Source: TMED109 sp015660425 (GTDB taxonomy: Bacteria; Pseudomonadota; Alphaproteobacteria; TMED109). From it: 41,828 nt of DNA. The stretch's first letter is position 1. Each line of letters opens with the position of its first letter. The stretch lies in assembly GCA_029936295.1 (NCBI GenBank), contig JAPYTH010000015.1, positions 1 to 41,828 of the forward strand. Direction: 5' to 3'. Both the position numbers and the translations under genes were made by a program. Below, in pieces: positions 1 to 7,809 of this stretch. The notes under the pieces are model-generated. The model did not search any database and was not told where the DNA came from. It worked only from the letters and a program-made list of their open reading frames with translations.

Positions 1-198
1 TTATACCATAATAAAATGATTAAAAAAGTAATTTACAAAAAATATGTTATAGGAGAATGATGGTGGTGGATTTAAATATTTATGATAATATGAATTTATG
101 AGAAAAATTATATTTCATAATAACTATTTTATTATCCTTTCTTTCTGCATAATATAAGTTATATAAAAATAACAGGGTTAGGCTACCAGTAACTTTAA

Positions 199-327
199 AT
201 GGGAGATTATAATAAGTTGAAATATTTAAAAATAATTGGAAAGTGGGTATTGCGTGTAGTTTTAGCAAGTGCAGTAGTGGTTGCTGGAAATGTAGGTCTT
301 TATTATGTATGGGTATTCGTTTTTTGA
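199..327 (+). CDS. Possible small single-pass membrane protein (42 aa)
   Basis: An ATG at 199 opens a 42-residue frame. After a short polar N-terminus (MGDYNKLKYLK) it has a Lys/Arg-flanked stretch and then about 22 hydrophobic residues rich in Val, Ala and Leu (roughly residues 18-40, ending in WVFVF). That composition looks more like a membrane helix than like the surrounding AT-rich noncoding DNA. A GGGAG at 201-205 could instead serve a TTG start at 217. No family is recognised. It sits alone, opposite in strand to the malonyl-CoA decarboxylase gene. It could be a chance ORF or the remnant of a larger gene; the evidence is hydrophobicity and composition only. Confidence 0.25.
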   Translation: MGDYNKLKYLKIIGKWVLRVVLASAVVVAGNVGLYYVWVFVF

Positions 328-473
328 TCCATTTGCTTTCATAATGCTACTTACACAGCATACTGTGCATATTTCATCTTTGGGCACCATATATAAGATC
401 ATAATAGTTAATAAATTTTTCATACAAAACTCTATCAGACAAAAGAGTTCTCTACATATACTGGATTATAATT

Positions 474-1751
474 TTATGATTTTTTAATTTTATTAAATTT
501 TGATAATAAAGATTTAGAAGAAGAAATTAACTCTCTAGAAAAATATTTTTCATGATTATTTTCTAAATTATCTATTTCGTATTTATAATTCACCATTAAT
601 CCTGCTGAACTAGCTATACCTTTTTGTGATAGGTTCCCCATAGAATGTATTTTATCTAAAGAGGCCCCATTACTTAAATGAAACCTTTGAACTGGGTCTA
701 ATGGGAGACCATCTTTATGTTTAGCTTCAAAGAAATATTCTATTGAATTGCTTATAATTTCTTTTTCAATATTTACTATTGAATTTTTATCAATAATTTT
801 TTCATGTAAAGTAGGGTTATTTTCTTTTAACCATTTATTAAAACCAGATACTGGAGACAAAGTTACAAAAGTTTCTAAACTAGGAAACTCTTTTTTTAAA
901 TCCATTACCACTTGCTTTAAGAGAAAATTACCAAAAGAAATACCTTTAAGTCCTTTTTGACAATTTGATATTGAATAAAAAACAGCAGTTTTAAATTTTT
1001 TAGGATCAGTTTTTACTCTATTTATATCTAATATATTATCTATTTTTGATGGCACTTCTGATGTTAATGCTACTTCAACAAATATTAGAGGTTCATCTTC
1101 CATTGTAGGGTGGAAGAATGAATAACATTTTCTATCTTCAGGCTTTAACCTATTTCTCAAATCTAACCATGAAGATATTTCATGAACAGCTTCATACTTT
1201 ATTATTTTTTCTAAAATTTTAGCTGAAGTATCCCATGTAATTGGATGAGTAACTAAAAAACCTCTATTGAACCAACTTTTAAATAAATTAGATAAATCTA
1301 TATCAACTTTTTTTAATTCTATATTTTCTTTTATTAAATTTAATAATCTTTCTCTAATATTTACTAATCTTATAGTTCCTCTTTCTATAGAATTTAAATT
1401 TTTGAAAATTTCCATTCTTTTTGAATGAAATTTAGAAGTCATAGATTTATAATTTTGCACAGAATTATCATCTGCATAGTGACTTACTGATTTTAATAAT
1501 TCTTTATTATCAAAATCATAGTCTTTAGATAGTATTGTGAAAAAATCTAACAAATTTTTATCATTAAGATTTTCTATTTTTTTCATTAGTTTTTCAGAAT
1601 ATGCTAAGGCTGAGGCTTCACCTTTACAATTTACAACTTTATCCAATAATCCTTTTATGGAATTTTTAGTTTTAAAATCAGAAAATATATTTCTAGAATT
1701 AATATATTTATTTTCAAATAATTTAGAAAATATTCCTTCAAATATACTCAT
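474..1751 (-). CDS. Malonyl-CoA decarboxylase
   Basis: This enzyme converts malonyl-CoA to acetyl-CoA and CO2 and so controls malonyl-CoA levels or serves malonate use. The 425-residue length fits bacterial members. The first ~150 residues are a divergent helical region. The catalytic domain then shows WFNRGFL (160-166), HPTMEDEPLIFVEVAL (214-229), SISNCQKGLKGISFGNFLLKQ-like sequence (260-280), SPVSGF (299-304), FHLSNGA (357-363) and GLMVNY (384-389), all family hallmarks. The Ser near 299-302 and the His at 358 lie where the family's catalytic Ser and His are expected. The start at 1751 is supported by AGGAG at 1761-1765. There is no malonate transporter or malonyl-CoA synthetase next to it; the acyl-CoA synthetase at 18823 is far away. 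Confidence 0.93.
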   Translation of the reverse strand: MSIFEGIFSKLFENKYINSRNIFSDFKTKNSIKGLLDKVVNCKGEASALAYSEKLMKKIENLNDKNLLDFFTILSKDYDFDNKELLKSVSHYADDNSVQNYKSMTSKFHSKRMEIFKNLNSIERGTIRLVNIRERLLNLIKENIELKKVDIDLSNLFKSWFNRGFLVTHPITWDTSAKILEKIIKYEAVHEISSWLDLRNRLKPEDRKCYSFFHPTMEDEPLIFVEVALTSEVPSKIDNILDINRVKTDPKKFKTAVFYSISNCQKGLKGISFGNFLLKQVVMDLKKEFPSLETFVTLSPVSGFNKWLKENNPTLHEKIIDKNSIVNIEKEIISNSIEYFFEAKHKDGLPLDPVQRFHLSNGASLDKIHSMGNLSQKGIASSAGLMVNYKYEIDNLENNHEKYFSRELISSSKSLLSKFNKIKKS

Positions 1752-1981
1752 TATGTTTTTCTCCTATACATCAGTAATGTACAGGTTTTATTTGAAAATT
1801 TAAAGTTTTTACAGTAAACATGTAAAACTTTTACTATGATAATACTGATTTTTGTAAAAATTAACTAAATATTATTTATTTTGTATTTATAGCTATCTTA
1901 TTTAAGTTAGACGTGTTAACAAGAAAAACTACCAAAAAAATATACATACTTTCTTACACTATTAAAAACAATTTACATGAG

Positions 1982-1995
1982 AATGGCATACCATT
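1982..1995. promoter_or_regulatory. Inverted repeat in divergent intergenic region
   Basis: AATGG-CATA-CCATT is a 14-base interrupted palindrome in the space between the malonyl-CoA decarboxylase gene and the ATP-grasp gene, about 45 bases before the likely start of the latter. The core TGG-N4-CCA resembles dyads bound by FadR-type GntR regulators, but no such regulator is encoded nearby. The operator role is inference. Confidence 0.25.
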
Positions 1996-2040
1996 TTACA
2001 TGTTTATTTGTTGAATAAGTCCAACCTAATAGGAGTTGCT

Positions 2041-3240
2041 TTGATTAAAAATAATGAAATTAATACAAAAACAGACATTGTAAAAAATATACATAATAAT
2101 ATTAAATCTAATATAAATTTATCCATAAAACAAAACCTGCCAAATGATGATAGTGCAATTGAAATTTTAACTATACCTAAACCAATTAATTTAAAAGAAG
2201 ATCAAAAAAATATAGGAATTAATTTAGATTCAAATTTGATATTTAAAATTCTAAGTAAAAAATTTAGAAATGTTTTAGTAACTGAAATCCAAAATAAGAA
2301 TGATCTAAATAAACTAGTAAAAAGAAAACCAAATTTAGTTTTTTCAGGAATAAAATATTTTAATTTTGGTGAAAGAAAACTTTGGTTAAATGAATTCTTA
2401 GATATATATGGCATTCGTTACATAACTTCAAATAAATCTGCCTACGATAACGAACATGATAAATCTTTTGCTAAAAAAATTATGCAAAAAGCTAATATTA
2501 AAACTTCATATTTTTTTATAGCCAAACCAGGAAAATACAAAAATGAATTATCTATACCCCTTGATTTTCCACTATTTGTAAAACCAATAGATGGTGGAGA
2601 TAGTAGAGGTATCGATAAAAATTCAATAGTATATAATTTTAAAAATTTTAAAAAAAAAGTTTTAGAAATTCACTTAAATCAAAAATCAAATTCTATAGTT
2701 GAAAGCTACTTATCTGGTAAGGAATATAGTGTTGGCATTATTCAAAATGATTCCAACAATGGTTTATTAGCTATGCCTATAGAGATTATTACAAAAGCAG
2801 ATAGAAAAGGTCATAGAATACTTGATTATAATACTAAAAAAAATGATACAGAAGAAGTAATTGCTGTTGTAAATCCTTTGATTCATAAACAACTATGTGA
2901 ATTAGCAAAGAAGGCATTTAAAGCATTAAATGGAAATTTAATTGGCAGAATAGACATTAAAATGGATGACAATAATATCCCTTATTTTATGGAAGCAAAT
3001 CTTATGCCTGGACTTAAAAAGGGATACTTTTATAGATCTTGCTCTATAAACCTTAATATCAATTACGAACAAATGATATTAAGAATTGCACAAAATGCAT
3101 TATGTTTAAGTGATAATAAACCACGTTTAGACATCACTTTAGATATACCTAATTATCCTGATGATGATGGTAATCCACCTGATGCACCTACACCAATACG
3201 ACCTGAAGTACAGAAACTTATAGATAGTTTAGATCTCTAA
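2041..3240 (+). CDS. ATP-grasp ligase, D-Ala-D-Ala ligase-like, substrate unknown
   Basis: This is a carboxylate-amine/thiol ligase of the ATP-grasp fold. Visible parts: an N-terminal alpha/beta domain; the ATP-binding segment FVKPIDGGDSRGI; SNSIVESYLSGKEYSVGI, which supplies the adenine-binding strand; and the metal-binding core GRIDIKMDDNNIPYFMEANL with MPGL, as in D-Ala-D-Ala ligases. The C-terminus carries an unusual acidic, proline-rich tail (NYPDDDGNPPDAPTP). The frame is open from a TTG at 2008, but AGGAG at 2031-2035 sits at good distance from the TTG at 2041, giving 399 residues, so I chose the latter. There is no mur/ddl neighbourhood, so cell-wall D-Ala-D-Ala synthesis is unlikely; the acceptor is unknown. 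It stands alone, divergent from malonyl-CoA decarboxylase. Confidence 0.75.
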   Translation: MIKNNEINTKTDIVKNIHNNIKSNINLSIKQNLPNDDSAIEILTIPKPINLKEDQKNIGINLDSNLIFKILSKKFRNVLVTEIQNKNDLNKLVKRKPNLVFSGIKYFNFGERKLWLNEFLDIYGIRYITSNKSAYDNEHDKSFAKKIMQKANIKTSYFFIAKPGKYKNELSIPLDFPLFVKPIDGGDSRGIDKNSIVYNFKNFKKKVLEIHLNQKSNSIVESYLSGKEYSVGIIQNDSNNGLLAMPIEIITKADRKGHRILDYNTKKNDTEEVIAVVNPLIHKQLCELAKKAFKALNGNLIGRIDIKMDDNNIPYFMEANLMPGLKKGYFYRSCSINLNINYEQMILRIAQNALCLSDNKPRLDITLDIPNYPDDDGNPPDAPTPIRPEVQKLIDSLDL

Positions 3241-3479
3241 AAAGGTACGAATACAGAGTAAGACTATATAAACTTATATAATAAATAACAAAGAGCAGAA
3301 CTAATAAAGAATATTAGTTATCATTAGAGTTCTCTACAAATAGCTGGAAGTTATGGTGTATGTGGTGGTAATGTTTTGATTAAGAGAGCATGCTAAAGAG
3401 TAAATTACCTATTTAGAAATTTTTTTAAAAAGTGTAAAATATCAAGGGAAACCATAGATTGCTCATATTTGTAATAAGA

Positions 3480-4040
3480 TTAATCTATATCTATTAATGT
3501 ATCTACATAGGCAATCTTTGTTGAAGAATTAATATTATATTTTACTTGGTCTAAAGTATTATTTTTTGACCAATCAACATTATGGAACAGTTTTTTTATT
3601 TTATGATTATGAGATAATCCTATAAGCCAAAATCCACCATCTTCTGATGGACCAAATACTATTTGTGAAGTGTGTAGTTTTTTCCATGCTTTTATAATTA
3701 TTTTACTGGAAATATTAGGAATATCGCTTCCTATGATAATTTTTTTTTTAGAACTATCAGATAGAATTTTCCACATTTTTATACCAATATTTCCAGCTCC
3801 TTGTGGTATTCTTGAAATAGTGTAAAAAATATATTTTGGCCAGTTTCTTACTGATGAATCTGGTGTCACACAAATCGTTATATTTATCCTTTTATCAGAT
3901 TTTAATATTTTTATTGTTTGTATTAGATTATAATGATAGAAATTAGTTCCTAGAATTTTACCTATTCTTTTTTTTAAACGTGACTTACCTATAGATATTT
4001 CAGGTCTTCTAGCAAAAATTATGAGGTTAATTTTTTCCAT
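3480..4040 (-). CDS. DUF2064 / TIGR04282-type GT-A transferase
   Basis: A 186-residue GT-A (nucleotidyl-/glycosyltransferase-like) fold protein. The opening IIFARRPEISIGKSRLKKRIG matches the family's NTP-binding N-terminus with its K-x-RL motif. IIIGSDIPNIS carries the conserved GSD-P metal-site motif, and FGPSEDGGFWLIGL is the signature GP-x-DGG-x-W/Y-L-I-G. This family is usually annotated as transferase 1, paired with the neighbouring transferase 2 family. The gene overlaps the upstream glycosyltransferase gene by 14 bases, so the two are translationally coupled in a ubiA-GT2-DUF2064 operon. The substrate is unknown. Confidence 0.85.
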   Translation of the reverse strand: MEKINLIIFARRPEISIGKSRLKKRIGKILGTNFYHYNLIQTIKILKSDKRINITICVTPDSSVRNWPKYIFYTISRIPQGAGNIGIKMWKILSDSSKKKIIIGSDIPNISSKIIIKAWKKLHTSQIVFGPSEDGGFWLIGLSHNHKIKKLFHNVDWSKNNTLDQVKYNINSSTKIAYVDTLIDID

Positions 4041-4734
4041 ATTTTTTTCTTATATAGATGCTATTAATTGTATTAATATTAAAGCCTAATATGTATAAAG
4101 TTAAACAATATAAATTAATAAGAGGTCTAATTAACCATCCTTCAGATTTGTAACGAATAGAATCAGTTATGATATAGCTATTTAATATTTTAATATTTTT
4201 AAAACCAATGTTTCTAATAATTTCTACATCCTCCATAATAGGCAATGCTTTAAATCCACCTATTTTATTATAAAATACTTTAGATATTATAAGACCTTGA
4301 TCACCATAAGGTAATTTTAAGTACTTTGATCGAAAAATGACTATCTTGGATAGAAAGGATGAATATATATTTTTTTGATTAAATTTTAGTTTAAATGAAG
4401 CAGCTTTATATTTATTCTTATCATTTGATATAAATGCATAGATTTCCTCAATAGCTGTATTATCTAAAATAGAGTCTGCATGAAGAAAAAAAATCCAATT
4501 AGTAACAACTTTTTCTGCGCCTAAATTTAATTGCACTCCTCTATTTCTTTTTGAAATAAATAATTGGGTATTATATTTTCTACATATTTCTCTGGTTTGG
4601 TCTTTTGATTTGCCATCTATAATTATAATGTTTTTAATTTTATTTTTTAGAATACTTAAAGTGGTATTAATAGTTTTTTCAGCATTATAGGTTGGTATGA
4701 CTAAAGTTACGTTTTTTTTAATAAAATCATTCAT
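4027..4734 (-). CDS. Family 2 glycosyltransferase, TIGR04283-like
   Basis: A 235-residue GT2 enzyme. The N-terminal VTLVIPTYNAEKTINTTL is the nucleotide-sugar binding start. NIIIIDGKSKDQT is the DG-S-D element. RGVQLNLGA and FLHADSIL carry the family pattern with the D-x-D-like HAD metal motif. PYGDQGLIISKVFYNKIGGF and PIMEDVEI are typical of the TIGR04283 group (transferase 2). A hydrophobic C-terminal stretch suggests loose membrane association. It starts 2 bases after the ubiA stop and overlaps the next gene. Pairing of transferase 1 and transferase 2 families is common; the acceptor, perhaps a lipid or isoprenoid given ubiA, is inference. Confidence 0.85.
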   Translation of the reverse strand: MNDFIKKNVTLVIPTYNAEKTINTTLSILKNKIKNIIIIDGKSKDQTREICRKYNTQLFISKRNRGVQLNLGAEKVVTNWIFFLHADSILDNTAIEEIYAFISNDKNKYKAASFKLKFNQKNIYSSFLSKIVIFRSKYLKLPYGDQGLIISKVFYNKIGGFKALPIMEDVEIIRNIGFKNIKILNSYIITDSIRYKSEGWLIRPLINLYCLTLYILGFNINTINSIYIRKKYGKN

Positions 4735-4736
4735 AA

Positions 4737-5603
4737 TTAGTTAAGAATATAAATATCTATAATCATTGCAAGCCATATAAAAAAACCACAAATATTAGAT
4801 TTATTAAAGCCACTTTTAAATTTTTGTATATCATATATTTTTGTTCTTGCGGCATATGTGATTTGCCATATTCCTAAAATAATTATTATTATAATAGTTA
4901 CTATATTAAAATTATTTAATATTAATGCAGTGCAAAATATAATAGTGCTTATTAGGTAAGCAAAGGCAGAAAATATTCCTGAGTATTTTTGCATTTTAAC
5001 AGCCGTTGACTTTACCCCTGTAAGTAAATCGTCTTTATAATCTTGCATTGTATACAGAGTATCGTAGCCTACTGTCCAAAAAATAGCACCTACGTATAAG
5101 GTAATTACAGAAAAATCTGGGTATTTTTTTGATATGCAGCTATAGCCTATAAGTATTCCAATATTAAAAGTAATGCCAAGCCATATTTGTGGAAAAAAAG
5201 TAATTCTTTTGGTCAAAGGGTATACAATTATTAAAGGAATACTAGTAAGTGATATTACTATTGCTGGAATAGGTAGGTTTATTAGGATTAAAAAGCCTAT
5301 AAATAACATTATAAAAATAAATATCATGCCTTCAGTAATGTTAAGGCTTCCAGAAGCTATAGGTCTATTTTTTGTCCTGCTAGTTTTTCTATCAATATGT
5401 CTATCTAATATATCATTCCACGCACAACCTGCGGCTCTCATAATAAATGATGCCAACACTAAGATTAGTGAAAATACAATCAAATAAAATAAATCAGGTT
5501 TTGCCATAGCAATACCCCAAGTACAGGGCCACGCTAAAAGTAAAGCACCGGTAGGACTATGAAATCTTCCTAAAATAATAAATTGTTTAATTTTCTTTAG
5601 CAT
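4737..5603 (-). CDS. ubiA: 4-hydroxybenzoate polyprenyltransferase
   Basis: An integral inner-membrane prenyltransferase that attaches the polyprenyl chain to 4-hydroxybenzoate in ubiquinone synthesis. Its 288 residues match the family. The first Asp-rich motif NDILDRHIDR (63-72) and the second, YDTLYTMQDYKDD (180-192), are both intact, and about nine hydrophobic helices are visible. The segment GRFHSPTGALLLAWPCTWG is typical of UbiA rather than of haem O or menaquinone prenyltransferases. It leads a tight operon with two glycosyltransferase-like genes and is divergent from rsmE across 116 bases. Confidence 0.95.
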   Translation of the reverse strand: MLKKIKQFIILGRFHSPTGALLLAWPCTWGIAMAKPDLFYLIVFSLILVLASFIMRAAGCAWNDILDRHIDRKTSRTKNRPIASGSLNITEGMIFIFIMLFIGFLILINLPIPAIVISLTSIPLIIVYPLTKRITFFPQIWLGITFNIGILIGYSCISKKYPDFSVITLYVGAIFWTVGYDTLYTMQDYKDDLLTGVKSTAVKMQKYSGIFSAFAYLISTIIFCTALILNNFNIVTIIIIIILGIWQITYAARTKIYDIQKFKSGFNKSNICGFFIWLAMIIDIYILN

Positions 5604-5719
5604 ATTTTCTAATATTGTTTGGTATTAAAAATAAATTAGTATTAATATAAATTTTTTAATTATTTTAATGTTTATCATACATGTTCTTATTTTAGAAGAT
5701 TTAGAGTTGGATATATAAT

Positions 5720-6436
5720 TTGGGTTATCAATCTAAGACTAGAATTCATAGTGGATTTTTTTTAGAAAAAAATGCTAATATTTTATTAACCTCAAAGCAA
5801 TCTCATAAAATTATACATGTTTTAAGAATGAAAAATAATGATGATATTATTATATTTAATGATGCTTCTGGTGAATGGTTGGGAAAAATTATTATCCAAA
5901 AATCTAAAGTTAGTATTGTTTGTGGGGATATAATTAAACGTGCTAAAATGGAAAGGGGACCTTCTTTAATTTTTTCTCCTTTGAAACAAGCAAGGACTGA
6001 TTGGTTAATAGAAAAGGCTACTGAATGTGGGGTAGAAAATTTATTACCCAGTTTAATGAAGAGGACAGTAGTTAGAAAAATTAACATTGAAAGGTTTAAA
6101 AATAATGCAATAGGGGCTGCGGAACAGACTGGCAGAATAAGTATTCCTAATATAGAGCCGTTAAGAAATTATGAGGAGCAAATTAAATTCTGTGTAAAAT
6201 TAAACAAAACTATAATTTTTTGTGATGAATTACGTTTAACACCATTAATTAGTGATTTGCACAAAGAATTAAACCCTAATGATATAGCTATAGTTGTTGG
6301 CCCAGAGGGAGGGTTTGATGATGAGGAAAGGGATTATGTGCAGACTAATATTGAGAATTTAATTGAATGTAGTCTTGGTCCTAGAATATATAGGGCAGAA
6401 ACAGCAGCTTTAGTTGCTTTAGCTTTATTTCAATAA
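5720..6436 (+). CDS. rsmE: 16S rRNA m3U1498 methyltransferase
   Basis: This SPOUT-class enzyme methylates N3 of U1498 in the small-subunit rRNA, using S-adenosylmethionine. The 238-residue protein has the N-terminal PUA-like domain (HVLRMKNNDDIIIFND around 33-48) and the C-terminal knotted domain with EKATECGV (98-105), AAEQTGR (133-139), VGPEGGF (193-199) and LGPRIYRAETAAL (219-231), all RsmE signatures. The start is a TTG at 5720 without a clear Shine-Dalgarno; alignment to the usual start just before the (R)-I-H-x-F-F motif supports it. gshA follows after 26 bases, a common alphaproteobacterial arrangement. Confidence 0.95.
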   Translation: MGYQSKTRIHSGFFLEKNANILLTSKQSHKIIHVLRMKNNDDIIIFNDASGEWLGKIIIQKSKVSIVCGDIIKRAKMERGPSLIFSPLKQARTDWLIEKATECGVENLLPSLMKRTVVRKINIERFKNNAIGAAEQTGRISIPNIEPLRNYEEQIKFCVKLNKTIIFCDELRLTPLISDLHKELNPNDIAIVVGPEGGFDDEERDYVQTNIENLIECSLGPRIYRAETAALVALALFQ

Positions 6437-6462
6437 TTTTAAAAATTTAGAAAGTTAGAAAT

Positions 6463-7797
6463 ATGAATCTAGAGAAAAGAGATCTTATAAAATGGTTTGA
6501 AGATGGCTGTAAGCCTAAAAAATTATTTAGAATAGGAACTGAACATGAAAAATTTGTATATAAAGTAAATAGTTTAAAACCAGTTTCTTATAATGAAACT
6601 TCAGGCATTAAAAATATTTTAAAATCTTTACTTAGATTTGGTTGGGAAGGAGTACATGAGGAAGGCAATCTTATAGCTTTAAAAAAAAATAATCAATCTA
6701 TCACTATAGAACCAGGTGGACAATTAGAACTTTCAGGTGCTCCACTAGAAAATATTCATCAAACATGTAATGAAGTGAATGAGCATTTAAAACAAGTTAA
6801 AATAGTAGGTAACGAACTTAATGTAGGTTTTTTAGGAGTAGGGGCCAGGCTTGAAGGAAAACTCTCTTCTGATTTATGGATGCCTAAACCAAGGTATAAA
6901 ATTATGAGAGATTATATGCCTCAGGTAGGTAATTTAGGTTTAGAAATGATGGCGGACACATGTACAGTGCAGGTTAATTTAGATTATTCATCTGAAGAAG
7001 ATATGAGAAGAAAATTAAAAACTTCTTTTATATTACAACCTATAGTTACAGCTTTATTTGCTAGTTCTCCTATAGAAAATATGAAGCCATCTAAATATAT
7101 TACTAGAAGAGCTGCTATATGGTTTGATGTTGATAAGGATCGCTGTGGGATTCCTAAATTTATTTTTGATACTAATTTGGGTTTTGAATCATGGGTAGAC
7201 TATGCCCTTAAAGTTCCTATGTATTTTATTAGAAGAAATGGTAAATATATAAATTGTGCAGGCGAGTCTTTTGAAAAATTTTTACTTGGACAATTAGAGC
7301 AACTACCTAATGAAAAACCAACTATATTGGATTGGGAAGATCATCTAAGTACAATTTTTACTGAAATAAGGCTTAAGCAATATATAGAGTTTAGAGGAGC
7401 TGATTCTGGTCCCTGGAAAAGTTTATGTGCGCTTCCTGCTCTATGGGTTGGGTTATTATATGATAGTGATTCATTAAATGAAGCTGAAAGCTTAGCTAAA
7501 AGTTGGTCGTTTGCTATGTACAAAAAAGCTTATGAAGAGGTACCTGTAAATGGATTGGATCTTATAATTAATAAAAGGTCTATAAATAACTATGCTAAAG
7601 ATTTAATTGAAATTTCTAAAAGAGGCTTAAAGAAAAGAGGTTTACTTGATGGTTCTGGTAATGATGAAAGTGGTTATTTAAATCAATTAGAAGAAATTAC
7701 ACATACAGGTAATAATCAAGCTAAGCAAATGTTGACCATGTGGAATGATAATCTTAATGAATCTTTAAAAAATATATACAATTATTATTCTTACTAA
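6463..7797 (+). CDS. gshA: Glutamate-cysteine ligase (alphaproteobacterial/plant type)
   Basis: It joins glutamate and cysteine in the first, ATP-dependent step of glutathione synthesis. The 444 residues match the plant/alphaproteobacterial class, not the E. coli class. Landmarks: RIGTEHEKF (23-31), EPGGQLELSG (83-92), MPQVGNLGLEMMADTCTVQVN-like substrate segment near 150-170, and EFRGADSGP near 310. It lies directly downstream of rsmE on the same strand. No gshB is present in the window. Glutathione supply is relevant to the downstream HCCA-isomerase-like protein and sulfur genes only by inference. Confidence 0.95.
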   Translation: MNLEKRDLIKWFEDGCKPKKLFRIGTEHEKFVYKVNSLKPVSYNETSGIKNILKSLLRFGWEGVHEEGNLIALKKNNQSITIEPGGQLELSGAPLENIHQTCNEVNEHLKQVKIVGNELNVGFLGVGARLEGKLSSDLWMPKPRYKIMRDYMPQVGNLGLEMMADTCTVQVNLDYSSEEDMRRKLKTSFILQPIVTALFASSPIENMKPSKYITRRAAIWFDVDKDRCGIPKFIFDTNLGFESWVDYALKVPMYFIRRNGKYINCAGESFEKFLLGQLEQLPNEKPTILDWEDHLSTIFTEIRLKQYIEFRGADSGPWKSLCALPALWVGLLYDSDSLNEAESLAKSWSFAMYKKAYEEVPVNGLDLIINKRSINNYAKDLIEISKRGLKKRGLLDGSGNDESGYLNQLEEITHTGNNQAKQMLTMWNDNLNESLKNIYNYYSY

Positions 7798-7809
7798 TAA
7801 TAGCTAAAA

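Noticed and set aside
80..268. A 62-codon open frame on the minus strand with hydrophobic composition
   Set aside because: No ribosome-binding site, no recognisable motif, and it overlaps a better-looking short frame on the other strand; AT-rich DNA gives such frames by chance.
3241..3479. A possible small RNA or tRNA gene in the 239-base gap after the ATP-grasp gene
   Set aside because: No cloverleaf, T-loop GTTCRA or CCA-like end, and no strong hairpin; nothing but the short shared motif could be supported.
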